Below, piece by piece: positions 42,647 through 52,613 of a DNA stretch of 64,000 bases. The stretch covers positions 1 through 64,000 of the forward strand of contig JALLLT010000074.1 of the NCBI GenBank assembly GCA_025266875.1, in the 5' to 3' direction. The notes under the pieces are model-generated. The model had not been told where the DNA came from and searched no databases. It saw nothing but the letters and a program-made list of their open reading frames with translations. The position numbers and the translations under genes were made by a program. The stretch is from Fennellomyces sp. T-0311. Lineage: Eukaryota; Mucoromycota; Mucoromycetes; Mucorales; Lichtheimiaceae. Each line of letters begins with the position of its first letter. The first letter of the stretch is position 1.

Positions 42647-43373
42647 CGTCGTTAGTGCTTTTCGAAGATAAAAGATGTCCGTTTATGTATTAAGAGATTG
42701 CCTTTATTTATGTATCTTAATAAAAAAAAGTATTACGTAGACTTATACAACAATAGCTATGGTGTTTTACAGCCCTTCAGCTTGTCATTGATCAGCATTA
42801 GAGTTTTAATTCTCCTATTACGATGGACAGACAATTTCATGTGTCAATTGTATGGGTTGAATAAGGAAATATCAAGCTGCGTATGTATTTGACTCGATAA
42901 TATAAACTACAAAATATCGCTGCTTAATAGACTAGGGCGCCCAGTATATGTTTCTAGAATATTTGTTTTCTATCCTTCGTTTAGGGACACGCAACTTAAT
43001 ACGATAGCGGACCGTCCTTCGCTTATGGACACATAGCTTTATTTTACAATACATTTTCCTCGCTTAGGCACACACAACTTGATACTATCATATATTTTCA
43101 TTTAGCTTACGGACACACCGACGTGCTTATTTTTGGGATTTATTTGTCTGCTATGTGTAACCGTGTACTTTAAAAATAAAAAGTTGTGTGTCCGTAGTGG
43201 GGGGAGTAGTGTGTCCGTAGTAATACCCTTTCAAAAATTTAAATTTTTGAAAAGGACCTGATAGCTTTAACCATGTAAAACCAACCATCCCAACCATACT
43301 ACAAGATTCAAAAAACAAAGGATAAAAGATAATGTTATATAGATGCATAATCAAAGAAAAAAAATAAGATTGT

Positions 43374-44444
43374 CTAATAATGGGTGTGGCCACCTTGGGC
43401 ATTAATCACAGCTTGACAGCAAGAAGGCATACTAGCAACGAGGCTCTCTGCAAGCTCAAGACTTATATTTCGCCATTCATCCTGGAGACAGACCTTTAGC
43501 TGTTCCTTATTTTTGACGTGGTGCCTTCGGCTCTGGATTCGCCTTTCAAGAGCCCACCAAACATGTTCGATCGGGTTCAGATCAGGACTTTGTGCAGGCC
43601 ATGTGTCAAACCCTCTAATCTGCGATCTAGTCTTATACCAGGTTGTGTATGACCCTGTATGGCAGCTGGCACCATCCTCTTGAAAGATAAATTCACGTTC
43701 TGGATGATCATCAAACAGAGCGCGAAGAAACGGAAGGAAATTGTCTGACAAACAGTTGACATATGCATCCTGGTCCACGGCGCCATTCAAAATTACAAGA
43801 GGTCCGAAACCTCCTGCCCAGAAACAGCTCCAGATTATAACCGAACCTTTGCCAAACTTTACCGTTGGCACAATATGGTTCCGGTCGTACCGTTCGCCTT
43901 CGCGCCGAAGTACACGGGCCCCTCCATCATTGCCCCACACAGTAAATCGCGATTCATCAGACCAAATGACATTGCGCAATTGATCCACTGCCCAGTTGGC
44001 ACGTTCACAAGCCCAGTCCAGCCTCTTTTGCATGTGTGCCGTCGTAAGTGCAGGCTTACGTGCAGGAGAGTACGAACCAAACCCCAGCCTCCCCAAATAG
44101 TTGATAATTGTGTTCCGGTGGACGTTGATACCAACTTGCTCTAAAGTGACCTGGTGTGCAGCATATGGCTTGAATGGATCAGCGCGTACAGACTTTACAA
44201 GCGCTCTTTGGCCTCTTTCAGTTATGGTACATGGTCTTCCACTTATCTTTTTGGGAAACGTTGTCCCTGTTTTCTCCCAACGATGGAAAATACTTGACAC
44301 AGTTCCCTTGGGAATGCCAAGTTTGGTTGCTATGCCACCAAATGATAGACCTTGCTCGTGTAAGCCGACGATGCGACCACAAGTGAACTGGTCGTACTCT
44401 TGACTTTTTTCACGCTGTGTATTAGTTGTGTCGCTAAGTGGCAT
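43374..44444 (-). CDS. Tc1-type transposase
   Basis: An intact 356-residue frame. An N-terminal paired-like helix-turn-helix region (GRIVGLHEQGLSFGGIATKL, then TVSSIFHRW) would bind the TIRs. The catalytic residues are Asp in IWSDESRF (about 163), Asp in FQEDGASCHT (about 256) and Glu in LNPIEHVWW. By my count 35 residues separate the second Asp and the Glu, so this reads as DD35E, one more than typical Tc1 (34). The WPAQSPDLNPIE block is standard for the family. The reaction is cut-and-paste at TA. The frame and both TIRs are complete, so the Tc1 could have been active before MULE-2 entered its left end. Confidence 0.95.
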   Translation of the reverse strand: MPLSDTTNTQREKSQEYDQFTCGRIVGLHEQGLSFGGIATKLGIPKGTVSSIFHRWEKTGTTFPKKISGRPCTITERGQRALVKSVRADPFKPYAAHQVTLEQVGINVHRNTIINYLGRLGFGSYSPARKPALTTAHMQKRLDWACERANWAVDQLRNVIWSDESRFTVWGNDGGARVLRREGERYDRNHIVPTVKFGKGSVIIWSCFWAGGFGPLVILNGAVDQDAYVNCLSDNFLPFLRALFDDHPEREFIFQEDGASCHTGSYTTWYKTRSQIRGFDTWPAQSPDLNPIEHVWWALERRIQSRRHHVKNKEQLKVCLQDEWRNISLELAESLVASMPSCCQAVINAQGGHTHY

Positions 44445-44553
44445 GGTAGTTTTATTGAGAAAGTTTGGGAAAAGAAAGGGTTTAAAAAAGATGTTGTGTC
44501 AAAATTTACGCCAAATATGCAGGTCGTCTGAATACTTTTTGTGTGTGACTGTA

Positions 44554-45048
44554 TTCCCAGATTATGAAGGGCCATTTACCGTTGTTCACAAAACAAAAGG
44601 TGGTTCTTATGTACTGAAAGATGAGCAAGGAGAATTACTCCCCATCAATATACCTCCATCGCATCTAAAGCTTATCTCGCAAGATGAAGTAATCCCTGCT
44701 GACCAAATATATGAGGTAGAAAACATAGTGTCACACAGACTTGACAAAAATGGACAATACAAGTATAAGGTCCGTTGGAAAGGTTACAAACCTGAAGATG
44801 ACACTTGGGAGTCATATGAGCAATTCACTGATCCTCGCACTGTAACAGGTATTGGGAAAGATAAGGCGTCTCCCTACCAAAGGCTAATAAGCTGCAACCA
44901 CCAGTGCAAACAAATAAGCAAAATAACTCCCAAGATACTACAAAAGGTCGCAAAAAGTGAAAAGGCACTTAAAATCAACCGGCAAAGAGCCTGGAAGGGG
45001 GTGATGTGGTATCCAAGTCGAACTTGTACGACGATACTCCATCGATAA
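44554..45048 (+). CDS. LTR-D Pol C-terminal end with chromodomain
   Basis: This continues the 34647 frame after the Tc1 insertion: the codon CTA is completed across the TA, followed by FPDYEGPFTVVHKTKGG (GPY-like domain). The chromodomain is near 44725-44850 (VENIVSHRLDKNGQYKY, VRWKGYKPEDDTWESYEQF). The stop lies at 45046-45048, just inside the 3' LTR. The domain likely tethers the integrase to chromatin. Confidence 0.9.
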   Translation, partial: FPDYEGPFTVVHKTKGGSYVLKDEQGELLPINIPPSHLKLISQDEVIPADQIYEVENIVSHRLDKNGQYKYKVRWKGYKPEDDTWESYEQFTDPRTVTGIGKDKASPYQRLISCNHQCKQISKITPKILQKVAKSEKALKINRQRAWKGVMWYPSRTCTTILHR

Positions 45049-45177
45049 AATGCTTATCAATCATCAATCAGTGCGCAGCACAGGTTTACAATTACCAGTG
45101 TCTCGTCAAAAGTATAAATAGACGTGAACTTCCTACCAAAATAAAGATATATCAGATTCTCACAGTACTTTACTGAG
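45005..45177 (+). repeat. LTR-D 3' LTR, left part
   Basis: Matches 34420-34592. The remaining 30 bp are at 49080-49109 behind MULE-3, with TTACTGAG duplicated. Confidence 0.9.
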
Positions 45178-45410
45178 GGGTTTTACCTCGCGCACACCAA
45201 ATTTTTACCTCGCGCACACCAAACCACCCAGTCACTTTAGTAAAATGTGCTGAGAATAGAAATCACCTTGCGCACACCAACTCACCTTGCGTACACCAAC
45301 TCACCTCGCGCACACCAAATCACCTTGCACACACCAAATCATCTCAAGCACACCAAATCATCTCAAGCACACCAAATCACCTCGCGTACACATCAGATAC
45401 ATTTCGCATA
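45178..45410. repeat. MULE-3 left end: iterated CACCTCGCGCACACCAAA units
   Basis: About nine imperfect copies of an 18-20-bp unit (T)CACCT(C/T)GCGCACACCAA(A/C); two are separated from the rest by a unique block of about 55 bp. The right end (48940-49071) has only four copies, so copy number differs between the ends. Probable transposase binding array. Confidence 0.85.
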
Positions 45411-45630
45411 CCGAATATCTGATACACATCAGATACGCTGGAATGTAAAGCACCTTATTGTCACTATGCGAGTATGACCTTAATTCGCTTTCGTATGTAG
45501 TACGGTGGTAAATATATGTGACGACAAGATATGTAAGATAATTATACGCTTCAGGGTAGAGTTGATTAGGATTTTTAACTAACACATGCGAAGTCAATGA
45601 TTAACTTCGCAAACTCAGGTAATACAACAC

Positions 45631-46264
45631 TTACTCGATTTCATAGAAATACTGTTCACAAACAGCTTTCTCTCTGTGAAGGTACTTCCATGTTGCTTTA
45701 TAGTGCCCTGGTATTTTCAAATCATCCCACGCTTTCTCGTGATATAGTGGAACTGATGGCCATTTGATTGTGATAGCTGGGCGCATCGTAATCGAGTAGT
45801 AATGGTTGTTGACCAAATGTAGAATTATCGGTTGGGGCTTTGTTTTATCCTCCAAAGGCGTCAGTGGCAAGTACAATTTAGGAGTATGCTGGAAAGGAGT
45901 TCCTGTGGCGAAGAAGGCGATCGGTGTACCTAGCGCATCTGCTGCTACTTGTCCCATGGTGCTTGCATCAAACCAGAAGCTTATTGGGCAAGATGATGTT
46001 CGCTTATGGGCAGTGTCTGGCGTGACGCCATACTCAAGCACTGACAGAAGCCGCTGGTATTCGTCTTCGGAATTCATACAGACATATTTTCGGTAAACAT
46101 CTGCATTACCTATGACGAGAGTGAGCATTGCTTCCTTGATCTCAATATAGCGATCTTCGTCTTTAAAGTACTGCGCAGCAAGTGCGCGCCATCCACACCA
46201 ACCATCACCGCGTACTGTGATGGTGGCCGATACTGCATGTCGTGGTATGCTGCTATGTACCCAG
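45631..46264 (-). CDS. OTU-type protease domain (last exon of the MULE-3 gene)
   Basis: The exon starts at 46264 after a 62-bp intron (46265-46326; GTAAGTA .. TTGCTTCAG) and is in frame with the transposase tail (TA+C codon). The OTU signature is VRGDGWCGWRALA near 46180, with catalytic-type Asp and Cys; ILHLVNNHYYSIT near 45800 holds the likely catalytic His. Shared with the other two copies are the blocks SFWFDASTMGQVAADAL and LYLPL. The frame is open throughout to the TAG/TAA at 45631. The predicted role is cleavage of ubiquitin or a ubiquitin-like protein; substrate unknown. Confidence 0.82.
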
Positions 46265-46326
46265 CTGAAGCAATAAGTAGGAACATGTTAAAGCTCGCTA
46301 GCAGGTATCACATTTTTCGTACTTAC

Positions 46327-48909
46327 TATGGCACAGAAGTTGCTATTTCTTTTCTGTAGTTTCGCTTCTTTGGCCAGAGCTCTTCGACATCAGCTTCATC
46401 GCCTCTTCTCCGTTTCTTTTCGACGCCTGATGCAGTATACCCTCGATCGGCCTTGCTTTCCTGCACTTGTCCGATCTCCTTCTTTTCTTTCTCAAGAAGC
46501 TTTCGCTTCTCTTGTTGCTCGGAGACCTCAAATGCCGATGGTAGTCTTGCATTTTTAGTGCCCTTCGGTCTACCTTTGGTGACAGTGTGGACGGGATAGC
46601 GCAAGTCATCTACATCGATTGGCGTGAAAGTCTCGAGTGTGCACTTGAGAGCTGCAATTAGATCTGCACGCTGCTGGCTATCACTTAAGCTCTTGTAGAG
46701 CATTGTAATGGAGTGCATGCTTTCAGCAAACTCTGTATCTACCGCTTCTTCAACAGCGTCAGAAAGCGGCAAAACGTCAACATTTTCTGTAAAGATCGGT
46801 AAGTAGAGCCAAAAATATGTTACGAGCTACTCGATATAAGTACCTGTTCTTGATTTTAATAGCCATCTGGTACCAATACAGCTTAAAGAGATAGCTTGAG
46901 ATCGATCTGCTGGAAGGTGTGCTGCATGGTAGAGAATAGTTAACGTTCCATGTACAATCGCAACCTTCCTCGAGAGCTTTTTTCCGATCATCTTCGTCTA
47001 GTGCCCAGCTCTTATAAAGCTCTGCCTTTATACGGTGGATTGCAAAATGGCAAACGGAGCCTTGTAGTGGCTGGAGAGCCTTACGCATGTCGTTGTCAAG
47101 ATAGCCGTCTTCAGCTTTAAATGGTAAGAAGCTGAGGAGCTCCTTGTTGTAAATGTACTCCTCGGAAAAGTCCTTGGTTTTTTTTAAAAGCAATGTTAGC
47201 AGCAAAGTCATAAAGATACTACGCGACATCATACATTTTTTGTCAAATATATGTGAATTCCCTTGAAGAGTTTGAGTAATCGACCAGGTGTACTCAGCAC
47301 TTGTTTAATTCCCCAGTGTGCACCTTCAATTCGCTGCGTAGTACGGGCACCAAGGTGGACATGTTTTTCTGTCCATGCACCGGCCCAACGGTCTTTATAA
47401 GCTTCCATGCTATTTTCATTTATATGTATTAATTCATTGGTGCGCAAAATACTGTTTGTTATTTACCCGTCGATATACTTGGTTAACTCTTTGAACCTTT
47501 TGTTTCCGATAATCAACCTTCTGAACGTAGCAATAGCGTCATCGAAATCTTGAGTGGAACGTCCCCATATCATGTTATCGACGGCACCAAGGATCTCTAC
47601 ATAGTTTCGGAATCGCGTGTAAAGCCCTTGGAGAGATGGGTTTCAAAGTTTTTTTTAATGTGCCATGCACATAACGTATGAGGAGTGTCCGGGTACACTG
47701 CACGTAGAGCTGCACCTAGAGCCTTGTCATCGTCAGTGACAAAGATGCCTGGGTTGATCGCGCCATTATCGAAAACGACAGACTTTAGCTGTCTCAGCAA
47801 CCATTCGTAGGACGCCTCTTTTTCGTTTGAAATTAAGACCGAACCAATGTAAAATGATCGAAGCGACTTGGACGATTGGTTGGACGCGAGGTTATCGATA
47901 CCGACAATGTTGACCAAAGGCATTTTGTTCGTCACAGTTTTGTAGGTCGCATCGAGAACAATGACCTCACTAAACCGTCTGGCCCGCTCAATACTTTTCT
48001 TGTGCGTCACAAAAAGCTTGTCGATCGTATCTTCGGTTTTGCTGTAACGCAATAGATACCCATGGCTTTTAAGATAGTCATGAAGAGTACGTGCTTCAGA
48101 CTGCTTCATCGCTCGTGCCACCTCTTCCCTGATTTTATACACATCTTTGGGTATCTGTGTCTGCTCACCATTCGCTCCGGCCGTTTGGCGCAAGATCTGA
48201 GCAGGTGTGAGCATGTTTTCAGACATTTCGATAATCTCAGCCCTTTTCTCTGGATCATCGTTCCGGTATTCGTGGTAGACCAGCTTACTGGTCGCCATAG
48301 GATGGGAATGCTCAGAACATTTAAGGGTTGCCCTCCAAAGACCGTCGGATTTCTTTTGGGATGCATAAACTAGCCAGGGACAGCCGATTTTCTTAGAGGG
48401 ACGAATGGGGTTCTTTTTCACAACTCCATTGCTGCACTTATGAGACCCTTCTTTGACACCCTACATTATGTAATAGTAAGTAACAAAAGTCACGTTGACT
48501 TGTATACATAATATAGTATAATAAATATGTCAACCTCCTCGAGCACTTCTGTATCGTCGTTACATGCTGTATCGCCAATTTTGTTTTCACCGCCATTCTA
48601 CAGACACAGATTCACATATAAATGGGCGGCTTTATAGATATCTTTATTTTTCGTAACTACCATTTTCTTGACTTCATACGATTCTTTCTCATCATTCCCG
48701 GCTCCCAACTGTTTTTTAGTGCGGTGACCACGAGCCTCACCACCATGACCACAAATAAAATTCGTTTTCACCGTGCCTTGGTTAGGGTTCATGTTGCTTG
48801 CACCAATTTTTACAGTAAAGCCTCCCTCTTTAGCCACTGCCTTAAGGTCCGCGTAAAGTTGCTCCCGGTTCAAGTAAGTTTTTTTGGTAATGGACTCCAT
48901 TAATGACAT
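46327..48909 (-). pseudogene. MULE-3 transposase (FAR1-like, MULE, SWIM-like), frameshifted
   Basis: The N-terminal exon starts at the ATG at 48909 (MSLMESITKKTYL) and has a Cys/His-poor DNA-binding-like start. Short introns follow near 48500-48610. The next exon carries a zinc region (CPWLVYASQ .. CSEHSHPM) and the MULE core: first Asp in IVLDATYKTVTNKMPL, second Asp in IFVTDDDKAL, and the C/H box TLCAWHIKKNF. A one-base shift follows near 47600-47650, after which FRNYVEILGAVDNMIW continues in another frame. Later exons contain RIEGAHWGIKQ and a SWIM-like CDCTWNVNYSLPCS. The tail has TKGRPKGTKNARLP, similar to MULE-2, and then splices into the OTU exon. Confidence 0.75.
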
Positions 48910-49114
48910 TTTGATCTGATGATCTTAAGCAAAAAACTTTTGACTGAATTTGGTGTGCGCAAGGTGATTTGGTGTGCGCAAGGTGATTTCTATTCTCAGC
49001 ACATTTTACTAAAGTGACTGGGTGGTTTGGTGTGCGCGAGGTAAAAATTTGGTGTGCGCGAGGTAAAACCCTTACTGAGTCTCTTACTTTTCTTGTTCAC
49101 GTTATCACAGTCAC

Positions 49115-49909
49115 GCTTGGGAGGTAGGCCAGGGAGCTTGTCTTGGAAAACATTGCTGAATTCTGCAACTAGAGCTTTGGCCATCTGATCATTGGCCTTG
49201 TCAGTGGGTTCCGTTTCTTGTGGCCGTAGGAAACACACGAAGACATCGTCAATTTCCTTGTAGCGCTCCAAGCGTTGAACTTGGCGATGTGAGATCAGGT
49301 ATGCAAGCTCAGGGATCACACGTTTATGTCGTGGACGAATAACATATTCATGATCACCCTTTTGGATCTGCTAGGTATCCAACTCCCAATCTGGAATAGG
49401 TTGTACTGTCTTGAGCCAATCATGCCCAAGAATCACATCAAATTTTGTGTCGAGGATATAAGCAGGAGCGGCATGCTCATACCCTTGGGCATTCAACAAC
49501 AAAGTGGCTTGCTGGCTGATCGACATGACATGCCCTCCGGCAGTTTCGACTTCTCGGATGGGTACTTCGTGTGTGGGCAAGGCCTTTGCGATTCTTGGCG
49601 CAACATAGGACCCAGTGGCACCGGAATCGATCAGCACGAGCACAGGACAACCATTACAAGACATGGGATACAGAGGTAAAACGGTTTCTTTTATTGATAG
49701 CGAGGAATCAAGTACTGTTTATCCTCCTGTAGCATCTCCTGCAGCAAACGAGCATCTTCGTTCTGGTCGTCGGACAGGTCAATCAATTGGCCTTCAGAAA
49801 TGTGTGGTGGTTCTTGCTCAACCATGTTAAGGGATTGTGATTGGCGCGGGGGAACTCCCTCTAATTTGACCGCACTTGGCCTTTTGGGTGGCTTCGAGAG
49901 CTGGAACAA
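49115..49909 (-). pseudogene. LTR-B Pol start: protease
   Basis: The pol frame opens inside the end of gag (from 49909), the usual overlap for frameshifted Pol. After an acidic linker a frame break occurs near 49690. The aspartic protease has LVLIDSGATGSYVAPRI (about 49590-49640) and DVILGHDWLKTVQPIPDW. A TAG at 49371-49373 replaces a Trp present in LTR-A. It continues to LPGLPPKRD at the LTR-D target. Confidence 0.85.
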
Positions 49910-50889
49910 TTATTGCCTGGACGACGGCCACCATTGCCACCTTGATGGCAGGGAGCCGATGAACAGTAGCGAGCAATGTGGCCAACACCACTGCAGTTAA
50001 AACATTCTCTGTCGTCTGCACCTCCATTGTCTTGTCGTTGCCAGTTGTTGGAAGCACCACCGCGACCAGGCGAGCGCCTGCTGAAACCTGGTCCTCTTGA
50101 GCGAATGGCGTCCAGGTCCATAGGTGCCACTCCAGATGAACGAAGATACTCGGGTACGTGGTATTGTCCTTGCTGCTGGTGGGGGACTTGCTGCTGGACA
50201 CCTTGCTGATACCAGTACTGGGCCTGTTGTTGCAAGCTTTCATAGGCCAGAGCAATCTGCATGGCTTCATCGGTTGTCTTGGTGAAACGGGATCTAACAT
50301 GCATGAACAGCTCGGGCTGCAGACCTCGCTTGAACCGATCCTTCGCCTCGTCGTCTGTCATCGGGGGCATGGCAGTCCAAATAGCCTGAAACTGTGTGAC
50401 ATAGTCAGCCACGGTGCTGGTTTGTGCCAAATGGGCTAGATGGTCTCTTGCAAGACGTGGTGCATCTGGTGGGCTGAACATCTGCAACAAACGTTTCATG
50501 AATTCCTTCCAGTGGTCAATGTCAGCGCGTGCTTCTTGCTGTTGCCACCAAATTTCAGCTTCACCTCGCAGAAGTGTTGCTGCGTAGGCGACCTATTGGT
50601 GTTCCTCTGGGTCAGCCATCTCCAGGTACCGCTCGACTGATCTAAGCCAACTCTGTGCAGCATGTAAGGTTCGGTTGCCATGGTACATGTCAGGTTCACG
50701 TATACGCACATGGAAAGGCTTGGGCTCTTGTTGGTTGTTAAGTAGAGCAGCCAGGGTTTCTAGAATGGCCTTTGTGGGATCTTGCTGTGCCATTTCTTCT
50801 TGATCGGAGTCTTCAAAGGTGAGTTCTTGCCGTGTCGTGATATCTTCTTCCACAGGTGAATCGTCGTCGATGGGGTCAGAGGTTAAGCG
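49861..50889 (-). pseudogene. LTR-B Gag, main part
   Basis: Same frame from 50889 to 49861: the Gag helical domain (LRGEAEIWWQQQ, YVTQFQAIWTAMPPM), a Gln-rich linker and a CCHC knuckle (CFNCSGVGHIARYC near 50000). A TAG at 50593-50595 interrupts it. The first codons lie beyond the solo LTR s2, at 51219-51253. It is clearly homologous to LTR-A Gag along its length. Confidence 0.87.
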
Positions 50890-50893
50890 ATAT

Positions 50894-51214
50894 TGTCGTC
50901 TTTATAATTGCTTGAACCACGGAGGAATGGACGACCCACAAAGAAAAAGACCGCAAAGGTAAGTAACCACAAAGGTGTATGACCACGAAGAATATAAGCA
51001 GATAGATGATGATTTATTTAATAAACTGTGCTGATATTTATACTATTTTCTAACACTAAAATTATATACAATACGCTGCGGTGCGTAGCAATGGTAATCG
51101 GTCTTGACAACAAAAGAGGTAAGTAGCTGCGCATTACGTTAAAGCATATTGCTGCGCGTCGCAGTAGACGAAGTGTTGCCGGTAATAAGAATTGCCGAAT
51201 AATGTACTATGACA
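50894..51214 (-). mobile_element. Solo LTR s2 in LTR-B gag
   Basis: 321 bp, on the minus strand TGTCATAG .. AAGACGACA, with the 4-bp duplication ATAT (50890-50893 and 51215-51218). It splits the LTR-B gag frame after about 13 codons (FQEY | RLTS). No internal sequence. The LTR family is not otherwise present in the window. Confidence 0.82.
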
Positions 51215-51218
51215 ATAT

Positions 51219-51253
51219 TCTTGAAAACTGGGATGGAAAAATTTATCACTCAT
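51219..51253 (-). pseudogene. LTR-B Gag, first codons
   Basis: The ATG at 51253 begins MSDKFFHPSFQEY, which aligns with the start of LTR-A Gag (HQFQEYR). It is separated from the rest of gag by s2. Confidence 0.75.
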
Positions 51254-51263
51254 AAACCGCTTT

Positions 51264-51271
51264 CGCTACCA
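51264..51271 (-). other. LTR-B primer binding site
   Basis: TGGTAGCG on the minus strand, two bases from the LTR, as in LTR-A and LTR-E. Confidence 0.75.
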
Positions 51272-51273
51272 AT

Positions 51274-51563
51274 TGTCGTCTTCGTAATTTGGCGGAATAG
51301 ACCTTAGCTGGAGAATAGACTTTTGAAACAGAAATGAATAAAGAGGATAACTGATGGATGATGTTTATTGCTATTACATGCCCAGATATTTATATGTTTT
51401 ACTAATTCTAATTATAATATAAAATGACGTATGAAGAAGACAATGCTGAGCATTACCAAGATACTAAGCAGGTGTAGTAGCGTTGGCAACAATTGCGCAG
51501 CAAAACGGCAGAAGAGGTATCCAAAAAGGAAATGGGAGTAAGTCCGCTAGGAAGGCTACGACA
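51274..51563 (-). repeat. LTR-B 5' LTR
   Basis: 290 bp with TGTCGTAG .. GACGACA on the minus strand. Matches 7736-8021 plus 2105-2112. Confidence 0.9.
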
Positions 51564-51858
51564 CGGATAATACCAAAGCCAATGGATCAGCGAATTAGGC
51601 GAAGGAAAACAAAAGAATAAAGATGACTTGATGGATACCTTTATTGTCTACAATGATGGAGGATATATATATATGTTTTTCTAACTAGTTGGTTATACTA
51701 AATGTGTGATAGAGATATATGTGTTCAGCAGAAAAAGAGCTACGTGTTGCATTGACCAGAGACTACGTCTCGAAGAGATCGTGTCTTAACAAGAAGCAAC
51801 TACATGTTCATGGTGGTACACACCAAAAAAGGAATGCCTGCCGCTTCTGGCTACAACA

Positions 51859-52609
51859 ATACCTCCCCCCAAACTGTTGGTCGTCCTCGAACAACATAGC
51901 AAGTAGACCAGCTGCTTGTAAGTAACGTCGTTCAACAGCATGTGTAGCGATGGGGTCATACCAAGGATCCTTGAGAGTACCAGACCTGATGTAGATGGGG
52001 CATAAACGGTCAGTATGCACCATGAGGAATAAACTTGGCCTTGGAGATCTTGAAGTTTGTAAATGTCTGTGTCAGGTTTTGTGGCAATAACCTTGTAAGG
52101 GCCTTTCCAGTTGAATTCGAGGCTCAGCTTGTTTTCATGTCGCAACAAAACATGATCGCCAATAACAAACTTCTGTGGCTTCAAAGTAGCATCCCAGCGG
52201 GCTTTATCCTTGGCATCATTGTCTCGAAGTCGGCTTTCCGCAAGTAGACGTGCCTCACGTAATCGACGAACCTCTGGGACACGGCCTGTGATAGCGGGTG
52301 CTTCTTCTTGATCAGTGTCAGGTGGCACTACAAATGGCCGAAGGTGATCACCAGGAAGACGAGGTTCAACACCATACAACAGAAAGTATGGGCTAAATCC
52401 GGTAGTGCGGTGCTTGCATACACGACAGGCAAAAACGGCAGGAGCGACGAACTGATCCCAGCGATGAATCTGGCCTTGAGTGTACTTACGTAGCATTTGC
52501 TTGAGAATGCCGTTTGTACGTTCGACTTTGGAGTTGGTACGTGGATGAAAAGCAGATGTAAAAATGTGATTGACCTTGATGCGTCCCAAATAATATGCTA
52601 GCACCTTGG
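51859..52609 (-). pseudogene. LTR-F integrase, C-terminal half
   Basis: Minus translation from the s3 insertion: SKVLAYYLGRIKVNHIF, HPRTNSKVERTNGILKQ with the catalytic Glu, then PYFLLYGVEPRLPGD and the C-terminal domain (GDHVLLRHENKLSLEFNW, YKLQDLQGQVYSSW). A one-base deletion near 52020 shifts the last 70 codons; HTDRLCPIY continues in the other frame. It has no chromodomain, like LTR-A. Confidence 0.83.
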
Positions 52610-52613
52610 ACAT

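Larger units (their letters stand above)
38942..43228 (-). mobile_element. MULE-2: Mutator-like element with OTU protease
   Basis: Long terminal inverted repeats of about 280 bp (38942-39220 and 42980-43228) start GGGTATTACTACGGACAC. The exact 9-bp duplication TTTCAAAAA is at 38933-38941 and 43229-43237, the classic MULE size. It lies 38 bp inside the left end of Tc1-1. It encodes a multi-exon transposase and an OTU-like domain on the minus strand. Confidence 0.92.
38904..44551 (-). mobile_element. Tc1-1: Tc1/mariner element, split by MULE-2
   Basis: Perfect 28-bp terminal inverted repeats (38904-38931 and 44524-44551), starting CAGTCACACACAAAAAG, flanked by TA on both sides. Without MULE-2 it is about 1,352 bp and carries one intact transposase. 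It interrupts LTR-D integrase just before the C-terminal domain. Confidence 0.95.
45178..49071 (-). mobile_element. MULE-3: Mutator-like element with OTU protease
   Basis: Terminal inverted repeats of about 118 bp start GGGTTTTACCTCGCGCACAC (45178-45295 and 48954-49071). The 8-bp duplication TTACTGAG is at 45170-45177 and 49072-49079. It lies 38 bp from the outer end of the LTR-D 3' LTR. It carries a spliced transposase-OTU gene on the minus strand. Confidence 0.92.
34420..49109 (+). mobile_element. LTR-D: Tf1-like chromovirus with single gag-pol frame
   Basis: LTRs of 203 bp (34420-34622; and 45005-45177 plus 49080-49109) start TGT(A/G)GTATCC. The 5-bp duplication GTCAC is at 34415-34419 and 49110-49114. 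A polypurine tract GGAAGGGGGTGA precedes the 3' LTR. After removal of Tc1-1/MULE-2 and MULE-3 the element is about 5.14 kb. Gag and Pol are in one frame and the integrase ends in a chromodomain. Confidence 0.92.
2105..51563 (-). mobile_element. LTR-B: dead Ty3-like retrotransposon, scattered by nested insertions
   Basis: LTR-B can be followed as collinear minus-strand pieces: 2105-2112, 7740-8898, 14526-15236, 16218-16390, 27672-27866, 33668-34419, 49115-50893 and 51219-51563. Their sum is about 5.1 kb, close to relative LTR-A. The Gag, protease, RT, RNase H and integrase segments join at each junction without overlap beyond the target duplication. The two 290-bp LTRs (2105-2112 plus 7736-8021, and 51274-51563) are similar but not identical. 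Stops and frameshifts are scattered along the coding part. No target duplication of its own was found: the flanks TGTT and CGGAT do not match, so the outer context may have been altered. Confidence 0.85.

Noticed and set aside
45178..45410. CRISPR-like array of short repeats
   Set aside because: The units are contiguous and imperfect, with no spacers of even length, and lie in a MULE end in a eukaryotic context.
2100..51568. A target duplication for LTR-B
   Set aside because: The flanks TGTT (2101-2104) and CGGAT (51564-51568) do not match; no duplication is claimed.
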